Part shown: piece after piece, positions 45,746 to 56,684 of the stretch
Layout of the letters: the number at the start of each line of letters is the position of its first letter
Numbering within the stretch: the first letter of the stretch is position 1
Assembly: GCA_028455995.1 (NCBI GenBank)
Contig: JABELC010000006.1
Location: 930,001-994,000 of the forward strand
Origin: Scleromitrula shiraiana
Taxonomy: Eukaryota > Ascomycota > Leotiomycetes > Helotiales > Sclerotiniaceae
Length of the DNA stretch: 64,000 nucleotides
Reading direction: 5' to 3'
The notes under the pieces: model-generated
The model's input: the letters and a program-made list of their open reading frames with translations, nothing else
Database searches by the model: none
What the model was told of the DNA's origin: nothing
Made by a program: the position numbers and the translations under genes

Positions 45746-48700
45746 ATGTCTCATATGCCACATGCAAAGGGCTATGAAGAGGAAATCACTACAGAAGATG
45801 AAGAGAACTTTGAAGGTAGTCACAGAATAGGAGAGGCTTCTTTGGGAGTTGATCAGTACATCAAAAGTGTGTTATTGCATACTTGTAATGTCTGCTTGTT
45901 ACTAACAATCCTCTTCTTAGAAATTACCGGAACCTCTGTCAACGACAAGGATGAAGAGGACGATAATGATACTGGACCCGAAATCGAAAATATTATGTCT
46001 GCCAATACAAGTAAGCGAAAGATTGTCGAGCAGGTCGAATGGTCCGATGACGATGAAAACCCATACGAGAAGTTCAAGAATAGAAAATCTGTAAAGCGCA
46101 AGAAGCTTGCGGCCACGAAAAAAAGACTGAAGGACAAGGCGAAAGATGCTGCTATCAGTAGAAAAGAAGCAAAGGAGAGGGGAGAATCCTTGAAGAAGGC
46201 TGCGAAAATATGGGGAGACGAATCAGATTATGAGATGGATGATGACGTTCCAGAATACCTACAAATAAGACGGAAGGAATTTGACGCAAATCTCCAGAAA
46301 ATGAAGGAGGCTGGTCTCAAATTACCACCGGACTATAGCGATATATACTTTTCTGATGATGAGCAGTTAGAAGATTTGAAAGAGCGTCCGGATTTTCATA
46401 TAACCGTCGAGCCATCAAGACCATATGCAGATATTCAGATGGAGGAATCTGGAGGTGTCATACCTGCATCAATTGCACAGTATCTTCGAGACTACCAAGT
46501 CGATGGAGTTAAGTTTCTTCACGAGAAGTTCGTTTATCAAAAAGGAGCCATACTTGGAGATGATATGGGATTGGGGAAGACAGTGCAAGTTGCTGCGTTT
46601 CTGACGGCTGCATTTGGTAAGACTGGAGATGCAAGAGATGCAAAGCGTATGAGAAAGATGAGGAGAGCACCCGAAGAGCCATGGTACCCTCGGGTATTGA
46701 TTGTATGCCCAGGAACATTAATCGAAAACTGGAAGACGGAATTATCGAGATGGGGATGGTGGCACGTCGAAAAATTTCATACAGCGAAGGAACGGGATGC
46801 CGTACTCAGAAGCGCACAATCTGGACGGGTTGAGGTAGTTATCACAACTTACGCAACCTATAAGATCCATAAAACCGAGCTAAACACAGTCGCTTGGGAC
46901 TGTGTTGTAGCTGATGAATGCCATCAGCTCAAGGATAAAAGCTCCGCGACGACACAAGCAATGGATGAAGTAAATGCGTTGTGTCGCATTGGTCTCACGG
47001 GGACTGCTATACAGAATAAGTATGAGGAGCTCTGGACATTACTTAATTGGTGCTGCCCTGGAAAAGTTGGACCACTATCAACCTGGGTCTCTACAATCTC
47101 ATTGCCGATGCGTATTGGACAAAGTCATGATGCCAATGCTCGCCAACTTAAACAGGGACGTCTTACTGCAATGAGACTGGCCCATAACCTTCTGCCTCAT
47201 TTCTTTTTGAGGAGAATGAAGACTTTAATTGCTCATCAACTCCCCAAAAAGATTGATAAAGTCATATTTTGTGCATTAACAGATATGCAACAAGATGCGT
47301 ATGAGAGATTTCTAAATAGTGATATGGTCCAATTCGTCAAGCATTCAGGAGAACCTTGCGATTGTAGATCGGGCAAGAAGCGTGGATGGTGTTGCTACAC
47401 TCATCTACCTGAATCGGGTGCTAAATGGCAGGTGAGTGATTTGCTCATACTTTTACCTGATGCTATCCTCACAATTGATTTACGTACTAAGGTTTGTTAG
47501 GCAATGGTATTTCCTATTATCACGACACTACAAAAGCTGTCGAATCACTTGGCTCTTCTCATTCCTTCTGATTCAGATCCCAGAGAAAAGCAAGAACGGG
47601 ATCTGAATTTGTTACAGATAATGTTGCCTGACGAATGGGAAAAGCTTTACCAAAGTCGTGACTCCCTCACGAGTTTGTCAAATCCTGAGTTCTGTGGGAA
47701 GGTAAATATAATCCTGTCTATCCTTCATACTTAGGTATCTACTAATACTGCTCCAGTGGAAGGTGCTAAAGAAACTCTTAATCCACTGGCATTCAGCTGG
47801 TGATAAAGTCCTCATTTTTTCGCATAGTGTCAAGTTACTTAAAACACTTGAGCACTTGTTCAAGAGTACCACTTACAACGTTAGCTTTCTCAGTGGCTCA
47901 ATGTCATATGAAGACCGACAAATTGCAGTTGACGACTTCAATTCAGATCCCGATCAATTCGTGTTTCTTATATCCACCAAAGCTGGGGGTAAGTCTCTTT
48001 ATTAATCCCAAGTCACATATTTCCCCGTTATTTATACATTATCCTGATATATAACAAACACATGTTCCATCTAGATTCCTTCAATGTACTAACCTCAAGC
48101 AGGTGTGGGACTAAACATTACCTCCGCAAACAAAGTGGTCATATTTGATCCAAATTGGAATCCGAGTTATGATCTGCAAGCTCAGGATCGAGCTTATCGT
48201 ATTGGCCAACAAAGAGATGTTGATGCACTTAGATTGGTTTCTGCTGGTACCATAGAGGAGGTTGTTTATGCTCGTCAGATTTACAAGCAACAGCAAGCAA
48301 ACATTGGATATAATGCGTCATTGGAACGCCGATATTTTAAAGGTGTCCAGAACAACAAAGACCAAAAGGGGGAAATATTTGGGTTGCATAACCTACTTTC
48401 TTTTCACGCCGATGACATCATTTTGCGGGATATCGTGAACAAGACCAATGTTGCTGAAGCGAAGGCGGGGGTTGCTATGGCAAGCTTTGATGTCGAAGCT
48501 GCTTTGAATGATGAAGATGATCCATTAAGGGCGGATGACGACGATGAAAATGGCGCAATGAGTCAACTCGTTGCACTTATAACTGAGGGTGAAGGCGCTA
48601 AACGAAAAAAGAAGACCAAGCCTAAGCCTAATTCTGATCCATATTCCGCTATTCTTGCATCGGTAGGGGTAGAATATACGCATGAGAATTCCGAAGTCAT

Positions 48701-49187
48701 AGGTTCATCAAAAGTGGAAGAGAGACTAAGTCGACGCGCGGAGGAGACCGGTGGCGAGATTGGACATGGCGATGAAGTGCTTTTTGCAGACAGAATGCTA
48801 TCTGGGCATGGCAATATCCAGTACCAGTTTCATCCCCCAGAAGAAGTCATGATGAGACAATTTTGTACAATGGCAAAAACATTTGGCTTTGCTAGTGCGA
48901 CGGAATTTGCTCTTGTTGTAGAGGGCTGGACACAGAAACAACGAACGAACTTTTTAGAGAGGTTTTATCTGAAGAGGAAAGAAAAGTTGGTGGAAACGAC
49001 CGATACATCTATAGATGATAGAGGGATGAGTTTGGAAACAGTAAATGAACTGTCCGAAAATAGCAGAGAATATGATCCGGTAACGGAAAGCGAGATATCA
49101 GAGAATGAAAAGGAGAAGCAGGCAATTGAGGGGCGAGTACCGGATATAGACGATGAAACAGAAAGCGATGATGATAATGAGCTTTAG
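45746..49187 (+). CDS. SNF2-family DNA-dependent ATPase, ERCC6L2-like
   Basis: Five exons (45746-45866, 45921-47431, 47501-47701, 47757-47988, 48103-49187) give 1049 residues. The first intron (54 bases, in frame) is supported by ACTAAC and CTTAG; without it the protein would carry an unlikely hydrophobic insert. N-terminal 230 residues are acidic and Lys-rich. Helicase motifs are IPASIAQYLRDYQVDGVKFL (Q/Ia region), GDDMGLGKTVQ (Walker A), IVCPGTLIENWKTELSRWG, VADECHQLKD (DExH box), RIGLTGTAIQNKYEELW, then VLIFSHSVKLLKTLE, GSMSYEDRQIAVDDF and QAQDRAYRIGQQRDV (motif VI). After it, NIGYNASLERRYFKGVQNNKDQKGEIFG and a late FCTMAKTFGFASATEFALVVEGWT block match my memory of the ERCC6L2 group with its HEBO-type region. 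A role in DNA repair or transcription-coupled chromatin remodelling follows from the family. Confidence 0.9.
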
Positions 49188-51097
49188 TTATTTGATACCC
49201 TGGGAAGGAGTTTGGGTGTTTAATTTTGGGTGGGAATATAGAAGAATCTTAGGTGAATTCTATGCTATGTAATGCTACGTACAAAATATCAGAGTTTATT
49301 TGAGATTTCGATTCCAATCTCGAGTTATAGATGATCTTGATACCGAAGATTAATTTTGATAATCCAAGTTATATGCCGGCTCCTTGGGGCTCTCGTCGAG
49401 AAATGGCGAACAAATAGAGAAATACTCTCGAATTGACTGACGGATTACCAGAGTTGTTCCAACCATAAATGAGAGTCTTGCATTCTGCAAGCGCTGGAAA
49501 TCTCAAGCTGGAATATACGTAGCAAGATACATCTTCATTTTGTGTTTGCAGAAGACCGTGTGGACTCATAACCATTCGTACTTAATACCAACACCCAAAT
49601 CCATTCAACATCAACAACCGCCCCCATCTAACCCGCCATACTGCATTGACTAGGGTTGCCGGATCGAGCAGACGGTCTGCAAGTGAGTTTTATCACTGAC
49701 CAGATTAACTGGACGGTAACTTGAACTGACTGTCTCTTAATATCATATGATGAGTAAGGTAGTAAGAGAAGAGGGAGAAGTTGGAACAAGGGGGGGGGGG
49801 GGGGGGGGGTAAAAAACAAGGGGTTATTCTGGAGGATTTTCCAAAGAATATTTTAAAAATTAGAAAACATCTATTATTTGATAGTATTACGTGAATTTAC
49901 TAATAATAACATAAAGTCATGAACTAACTAACTGACTAACAAACAAGAAAAAAATCAAACTACCGACTTGAAACATAAACTAACGACGCAACTTAAATCG
50001 ATGGACAACTCGCATCCCTAGCATTAACCATTCATCCATCCATCCAAAAGGCTCACTCACGCCCAGTCAACGTTCAACGTATTCAAGCATTAACCTCCAA
50101 CAATGATTCGGAGATCCATAAGTTCGTGCGATGATTGGATGGATCTTTCCTTTTCTGTTCTGTTCTCTTCTCTTCTCTTCTCTTCTCTTCTCTTCGCTTC
50201 GCTTCAGATAAGAGGGTTGGGTATGATGGGTTTTTAGCTGGGGGATCTATTTCTAATCATGATGTAGAGGAGATTTCCTTTTGGGAGGTTTGATGTAGAG
50301 TGGGTTTTGTATGGGTGGAGAGGGTTTGTAGGTTGGTGTATGAAGGGCGGTTTGGGTTGAGAGAAGGAGAGAAGGAAAGGAAAGGAAAGGGAAGTTTGAT
50401 GGGTGAAGAAAGTATGTTGGGGGGGGGACGAACTTTATTGTAGTTGGAGAAGTGAGAGAGGACTGGCGTGGAGTGGGTTTGAATGGGTGCGGTGAGGGGT
50501 TAGTTGTCAAGCGGGAATGGTGGAAAGAGGAAAAGCGATTGTTGAGAGGCATGGAAGGAATGCATTGGGAATAGCAGATGAAGATTAAAATTTTCCTGCG
50601 GTGATTACGCCACTATATACTTATTTTTGGTTGTATAGGACTATTTGCAAGGCATGTATGTAATATCTATCATAAGTATGCATAGGAGAAAATGGTTTCT
50701 TTACAAAGCTGGTGAAGCAATTCTGAACGTTTAAAAACTTCATCGGATTTTAAGTTTCGGCTTGAAGTGGTCAATCATTCTGAAGTCAATATGAGATGGT
50801 AAGTTATGAGACGAAATATAAATAGTGTTGAATTACAGATACCACTTATTCAATCTCACATAGCATTTATGATGCATTTCTTAAAGTTTCTGAGAAGGAT
50901 TGGGTTTATCATTAGATAGATACATCACACTATTATGTTTTGAGGTCCGACCAATTACCCTTCATTCCTTAAACCATTACGCATCAAGAAATAAAGAATT
51001 TCTCATCCTTTTTCATCAACTCATAAATCCCACCAATAAATAATTATATACATGAAATACACCTCTCCGCTAGGACAGGCTCAGGAACCATAACCCT
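49188..51097. other. 1.9 kb intergenic, low-complexity
   Basis: Holds a 20-G run (49790-49809), TTCTC repeats near 50158-50205, and G/A-rich DNA at 50300-50530. No gene is supported. Confidence 0.5.
49790..49809. repeat. (G)20 homopolymer
   Basis: Twenty consecutive G's, an unusual length and prone to length error in both the genome and the assembly. Confidence 0.9.
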
Positions 51098-51763
51098 TTA
51101 CAAAGCGAAAGCGGCCAAGACACCTGCACCAACAACGGCACCAGCAGCCTTGACTCGGCTTCCAGCGGCTGTGCTGACTTGAGCTGGAGCAGTACTGGCT
51201 GTAGGTGAGGCAGATCCACCAGCTGCGCTAGTTGCAGATGAAGCTCTAGAAGCAGCAGAGGAAACAGCAGAGCTAGCAGCGGATGTTGCTGAGGCAATGG
51301 AGCTACCGGCAGAGGAGCTAATGGCGCTTGCGGCGGATGAAGCAGAGGAGGAAACTGGGGCAGTAGCCGATGAACTGGATGATGATCCACCGGCAGCAGC
51401 AGAGGAGGAGGAGCTAGATCCACCGGCAGCGGCAAGAGCACAGATCTCGGTTGTGATCTTTTGGGTGTCTGTTTCATTTTTGGTTAGATACGTCTCTCTG
51501 AGATAGGAATATAAAGAATACATACTCAAAGCATCTGAGGTAGAGCAGCCAGCGGCGACACATGGGGTTGCAGCCTTGGTGATGGCATTTTTGGCATCAC
51601 CACATTGGCATGCGTAATCAGTCAAACCACATCCTGCACCGGCGATAGCAGTTGACAAGCAAGTGACTGCACATGAAGGAAGTTGAGCTACCTCACTCTC
51701 AATTGATTGAGTGTAGGCGACGGAGGCGAGGAGAGCGGTGATAGCTGCGTATGTGAACTGCAT
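51098..51763 (-). CDS. CFEM-domain GPI-anchored cell-surface protein
   Basis: Two minus-strand exons (51763-51526, 51468-51098) give 202 residues. The intron has ATCTAACC before its AG and splits DAL|N. A signal peptide covers residues 1-19 (MQFTYAAITALLASVAYTQ). The CFEM module spans about 25-92 with eight cysteines: LPSCAVTCLSTAIAGAGCGL, DYACQCGDAK, TPCVAAGCSTSDA and ITTEICALA. This is the fungal eight-Cys heme-binding or effector fold. The Asp in the GLTDYACQC segment is at the place that contacts heme iron. A long Ser/Ala-rich stalk follows, then a hydrophobic C-terminus (AAGAVVGAGVLAAFAL) typical of a GPI signal. It should sit in the cell wall and may bind heme, mediate adhesion or act at the host surface. 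Confidence 0.92.
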   Translation of the reverse strand: MQFTYAAITALLASVAYTQSIESEVAQLPSCAVTCLSTAIAGAGCGLTDYACQCGDAKNAITKAATPCVAAGCSTSDALSMYSLYSYLRETYLTKNETDTQKITTEICALAAAGGSSSSSSAAAGGSSSSSSATAPVSSSASSAASAISSSAGSSIASATSAASSAVSSAASRASSATSAAGGSASPTASTAPAQVSTAAGSRVKAAGAVVGAGVLAAFAL

Positions 51764-53884
51764 GATTGCGGTTGTATGTATAACTTGTATCTAACAACGA
51801 ATGTGTGGTTTGAGGACAGTGAGATTCTTTGGAGTGGGAAAGAAAAGCTTTAAAATACAAAGTTGATATGTTTGATTTTCTTTCTTTGAATCGAATATTG
51901 GAAGGTGGGAATGCTGTATCTTATAGGCTAAATAAATAATAAAAAAATACTTACAGGAAATTTGATTTCAGTTATACCAGCCGAGTCAGCGGCGGTTTGT
52001 GCAAAAGGGGTATCGATGAGCATTACTCGGGATCCAATGCTAGAGGGGCAATAAGAAAAAGAAAGCTATATGGTAACTCTAGTAGTAGATCATTTCGGAT
52101 GGACTACCGAAAGAGGGACATTATTCTCCACTCTTGGCCATCATACTAAAACAATATACTAGTAGAGTGTTTTTTTCTGGGGTATGGTCCGTGATTGAAT
52201 ATCTACAATCTCTATAATGCATGCAACAATACCTGCTAGCTAATACTTACATTACATACTTACTAATAATTATTAGTTAGGGATCTAGTTTAACTCCCAG
52301 AATATCATACCTAGTGCGTAAGGCAAATGTTAATACGAACTTCTAATTCGATATATAGTACGGTTGTTGTACAACATCAGCATCCATCAGATATTAACTT
52401 GTATGTCGCTGGACAGTTTAGGAAATATCTTCTTACACTCGTCGTATTTTTCCCTTCAAATGATATATCTTGCGACTGGATAAAAAATCCTCTCTTAAAT
52501 TCAATCTAATTTGACTTTTAATAAAAGAAATGCCACCATGTTGCTATTATAAGCATTATATATAAGTATTATAAGTATTATTCATCTCCATCAAGCTACA
52601 ACTTGCGACTTATCCCCGAGGAATTAACCAATTGTAAGAGTTATTAGTTGACCACAACTGTTGAACTGTTGCTCGTGAGCAGTGAAAAGATGAAATAAAA
52701 TGGCTACAAAACGCCCGCCCTGTAAGCTGTAGTTACTTTCAGTTGTATTGTATTACCTACAAACCCTACCGCTCTTACGTAGCTTGCACATGAAGATTTC
52801 CAATCCAAAAACAAATCTTATGCCGAGGTGAATAGGAGGGTTGGTTGAACAATGATCGTATTTTGTTCCACCATACCCATGTAGTTGTAGTCAATAATAT
52901 AAATTTGCTAACAGTTATAATATTCAAGTCAGGACGGTTGTTTAGCAAAAGAAAGTCAATGGACGGTTTGCCAAGGACGCCGCTATTGTCTGTTTACTTA
53001 CTTAGATAGGTACTAGGTGCACTGGTTCCTATCCTCGGGCTTACTATACTACATACCTACCTTGTTATATAGTTGACAAGCTTCAGGTAGTAACATTTCT
53101 TAGTATCTCAAGGTACCTACCTACCTAAATGACTAATTCTCAATTCCCGAGGTTTATTTCTCAATCATATGAATTTCAATCTTGAGTCGACATGATTTAG
53201 ATCAACTTTACAAAGCTCTCTTTCAAGCAACACCACCGATATCGAAGATGCGGAGAAAGGATCTAGAATGCGGGGTAAAATTGGAAGATTCAAATTGTCT
53301 CCATAGAATATACTCCACATAACTTGACAAGGGCTTTAAGACAAGATATTGAACGTAATAGAATTCAATTATTTGGATGGTATACCGAGGAGAATACCTT
53401 ACCTCTGGTTACATCTGGTTTGTTGTTCGGATATGCCGAATTTTGTTTCATGCGAAATTCAAATCGATCCGCATTGTCCCATCAACACGAGATACCCCCT
53501 TGCATTTGTCCGCCATCCCCAGTAAACTGGCCTGATGATTGGGAGTCAATGTTGCAGAGACCTGCTTCAAGCAAAAACACCCAACCCATTTCCCGCCACT
53601 CTTAAATTTAACTCTAATAGTTGTCAGGCGACTCGGCTCCTGGTAAAAGCTCTTCATTGTCTTGTTGGCGCGACGGGATTCGAGAAAGCGATGAGTAGAG
53701 ATTGCACGCAGGAAAAATGTCTGGGCTGCCATGGTGAAGATTGTCCATTCTTAAATTCATAAAGTGTAGGAGAAACAGGATTGTGATTTTTCGATTTGAA
53801 CGACTTTCGGTATCATATGTAAGTAAGCTTATAAATGGCAACGCTCCTGGGTATTGATCATTCGATATTCAGTAAATTTGACAA
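51764..53884. other. 2.1 kb intergenic, no confident gene
   Basis: Short frames at 53324-53605 and 53535-53762 have no family resemblance and no consistent splice partners. Rich in TACCTACC/ACTAATAATT short repeats. The first 200 bases are promoter of the CFEM gene. Confidence 0.45.
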
Positions 53885-55087
53885 TCATTTTGGTCGTAAT
53901 AATCCCTCGGCCTCCTTGAGTTCTTCCCCCCACCATTGTTTGAAGATCTTCAACCTTTCAGTCCGTTCCCTAGCCATCCTCTTTCCAGGCGTTGTCTTCA
54001 TCATCGATTCTAATTTCTCTAACTTGTCTTCGAAATGTTGTATAGTTTCACCCATTTCCTTTGCGCCCTTCGCTCCGCTAAATGTAAACGTTCTACCAAT
54101 TCCAACTGCTCCTATAGCATCCAATCGATCTGCATCTTGCACAACAGCCAGCTCTGGATATTTCTCGATCATGGCTTTCAGTGATGACGGATCATTTATT
54201 TCGCTGGAGAAGGACACTCCGAGGACGATCCGCTGAACTTTGATTGCCAATTTCTCCTCTGCACTAAATTCCAATAGTGTCGCAAGTACCAAAGTATTCC
54301 CATCTTGACCAGGCTTCAGATATTTCTTATCGCCAACATCGTGAAGGAGCGCCGCCAATGTGATGAGTTCCAAATCTAAATCGACCTTTTCTGATTCTAC
54401 AAGCTCCCTGTATATTCTATGAGCCAACCCTACCACCCTTTTAATATGATTAAAATCGTGAGATCCATCATAAGCAGTCATATAGTTCTCCACGAATTTT
54501 GTAACCTGAGCAATCAACCCAGCGTGTGCCATGTTTGTTCTCTTCTTGGGAATCTTCGAGGTGGAGGTTTTCGTTCGTACGGCTTCGCTATCTTCTGGGT
54601 GCTCTCTGCAGTTGGGATATCGAGATCCTCTTTCGCTGCCTTGCTCTCTGAATTCGGAGTATCGAGATCTTCTTCTCAGTCCAAGTTTCTGCCGTATTCG
54701 CTTGAGATTGTTTAGTTCGATTTCGAATCCTTCACCGATTAGTACTTCAGCTATCTGATGATCGGTGAGGTTCTTGTTGTATAGTTCGACCACTCTATGA
54801 CTTAGATTTGGTGATGAAGCGGGGCGGTGCCTAGTAATTTTCCAGGTTACCAAATAGCGAGAAATTGAACGAGCGCATATATCGAGCCCAAATTCTAGAT
54901 TGAGCTTTCGAGCAATATTGGTCGTATTTATATTATCATCCAAGAATAACTTCACGATGAGATCCTTATAAGGATTTAAATCGTTCTTTTGTGGACGACC
55001 TCTTCGCTTTTGGGGTGTAAAATCGACATCAGGAATGGTTTGAAGTCCGAGTGTTGTTATATTTGCGGGCAGGCTCATTGCTTCCAA
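53885..55087 (-). CDS. Clr5-like DNA-binding domain fused to HD phosphohydrolase
   Basis: One exon, 400 residues. Residues about 27-150 look like a fungal Clr5-like or helix-turn-helix module: RRGRPQKNDLNPYKDLIVKL, NINTTNIARKLNLEFGLDIC, ARSISRYLVTWKITRHRP, and a second repeat LTDHQIAEVLIGEGFEIELN, with RRRSRYSEF after it. RRGRPQK resembles an AT-hook. From the Met near residue 187 onward is an HD hydrolase: HDFNHIKRVVGLAHRIY, the LLHDVGDKKYL metal motif, and VVQDADRLDAIGAVGIGRTF. These His/Asp residues bind the metal in nucleotide or phosphate hydrolases. The second half alone would be a normal small HD protein. No stop or frameshift separates the halves, so a fusion or an internal start at Met187 must be considered. 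Confidence 0.82.
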   Translation of the reverse strand: MEAMSLPANITTLGLQTIPDVDFTPQKRRGRPQKNDLNPYKDLIVKLFLDDNINTTNIARKLNLEFGLDICARSISRYLVTWKITRHRPASSPNLSHRVVELYNKNLTDHQIAEVLIGEGFEIELNNLKRIRQKLGLRRRSRYSEFREQGSERGSRYPNCREHPEDSEAVRTKTSTSKIPKKRTNMAHAGLIAQVTKFVENYMTAYDGSHDFNHIKRVVGLAHRIYRELVESEKVDLDLELITLAALLHDVGDKKYLKPGQDGNTLVLATLLEFSAEEKLAIKVQRIVLGVSFSSEINDPSSLKAMIEKYPELAVVQDADRLDAIGAVGIGRTFTFSGAKGAKEMGETIQHFEDKLEKLESMMKTTPGKRMARERTERLKIFKQWWGEELKEAEGLLRPK

Positions 55088-55747
55088 GGGAGTATATGAA
55101 GATGAAGGTAAACATTAAAAAATAAAGGCACCTGGTAGTATAATACATCAATGCTGCGATGACCCTCCTCTGGGTAATGTAATTAGGGGAGACCACACTT
55201 CCCCATACCTAATACTTGCCCCCTGCAAGCAGAATAAAATGTGAAGATATCTTCCCCCTCGACTACCTAGCCACCTTATGACAACATGATTACTTGCATG
55301 TCAGAGATATAACATATATGCTCTACATACAGATAAGATTGATAAACCAATAATGTTGCCAACAAAAAAATTTCAAATGCAGTTCGGGTTAGATAATGAT
55401 AACGATACCAAAAGTGTACAGATTCGAGATCTAGGGGAATTGATTTTGATATCCCCGTCCCGCTTTTCTAAGCTGCCAAAAGATGAACAATCTGCTCTTC
55501 TCTGTATTCTCGAGATCATAAATTTTCCCATCAGTGTTTCACCTTATCATATTTACACAATGCCAACGACTTTCGTTGCTGATTGTCCCAAGCCCGTATT
55601 CTCGCTTGCCAGAGATACCCTTTCCCTCCGAGTTGTTGAACATCTATCTATACCTCAGAGATAATCACATGAAACCGATTAAAAAATCATATAAATTTCT
55701 GTATTTTGAACAGACATTCCGAAATGGATCAACTCACTCTTCGATCC
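55088..55747. other. intergenic, no confident gene
   Basis: A 103-codon plus-strand frame at 55353-55664 has no recognised relatives. Probably the promoter of the HD gene and the 3' end of the deaminase gene. Confidence 0.4.
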
Positions 55748-56382
55748 TCATGTTTGACTTCTAGTTAAACTCCAATATTTATCACTCTCTTCCACAACAA
55801 TCTTATCCATTCCGTCCACTGGCCCAATAATCTCGATATCCTTTTGCTGTCCGACTAACACATCTCGTGTATGCCATTTCAACGTAAAATTCTCCCTATT
55901 CCCAGGTCCGGTCAAACCCGCTAGTTGCTCGTTTGTGGCTGCATAGATAATCCTCCCAATATGCGCCCAATATATCGTTGCTATTCCATCATTCCCATCA
56001 GCCTCTTCGCCTCGTTCTCTATTTGGGGGAGGAACTCAATACCAGAACACATTGCACATGGCTCCCACGTGCTAACCAAAGTGCATCTCCAAAGATACTC
56101 CTTGGGGTAGTGGCAATAGGCTAATCGAGCCAACGAGCTCTCGGCGTGATTGACTTGATCTACGCTCTGATGGGTAAGAAGCACGGTTTCGTTGTCTGGT
56201 GCCAGTAAACATGCTGCGAATGGCCGTTTGCCCATGGTCGTTGCACGACGTTGGACTTCAAGACATGCGTTTATGCCTGCTTCGATTTGGGTGGGGGAAG
56301 GTGACTCGCGGTGTGGGAAGAGATCGGGTGAAATTGCCTTTGCGGCATCAGATGTGAGAGCTGCTTCGGAAGCCATATTCAT
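55748..56382 (-). CDS. cytidine/deoxycytidylate deaminase-family zinc protein
   Basis: Two minus-strand exons (56382-56043, 55980-55748) give 190 residues. The zinc site is intact: HAESSLAR supplies the His and the proton-shuttling Glu, and STWEPCAMCSG gives the two cysteines. The downstream strands TIYWAHIGRIIYAATNEQLAGLTG and GPVDGMDKI complete the fold. The protein hydrolyses an amino group on a nucleobase or nucleoside. The A-I-G-R-I-I-Y-A pattern after PCAMC resembles guanine deaminase and TadA-like members, so cytosine, guanine or a tRNA substrate are all possible. The intron donor falls within CSG|A, which the family reading requires. Start could be Met1 or Met3. Confidence 0.85.
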
Positions 56383-56684
56383 GTATATTAATTACGATGA
56401 AGGGCGTGATGGAATCTAGCAGATTGTATTTGCGTTGATGTCATGTCACTATATATGTCTTGTTCATTTCATAGGCGAATACCGAAAGAGGGGCAGGTGC
56501 GATACTAATGCAAAGACTATATATATCTCTTATCAACATATTTGATTCATTGTAGTTGTCTCGTAAAATGCTAAGTAAAGTTGTTCCTTATGTGCAACGC
56601 TGTTCGTTTCCCATTCAATTGTTCATTTATTCATTCATTCATACCCACTCAATCATCCACACCCCCCACTCAATCTTTCATTGC
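56383..56684. other. intergenic
   Basis: Short spacer, with a TTCATTCATT-like run near 56630. Nothing else. Confidence 0.4.

Noticed and set aside
50253..50552. 99-codon Pro/Ser-rich frame on the minus strand
   Set aside because: Composition comes from the G/A-rich low-complexity DNA there; no gene features.
53324..53605. 93-codon frame
   Set aside because: No family likeness, no supporting splice sites, and it overlaps other equally long chance frames.
55353..55664. 103-codon frame convergent with the deaminase gene
   Set aside because: Plausible amino-acid composition but no recognised relatives, no leader or splice evidence, and it lies in a spacer.
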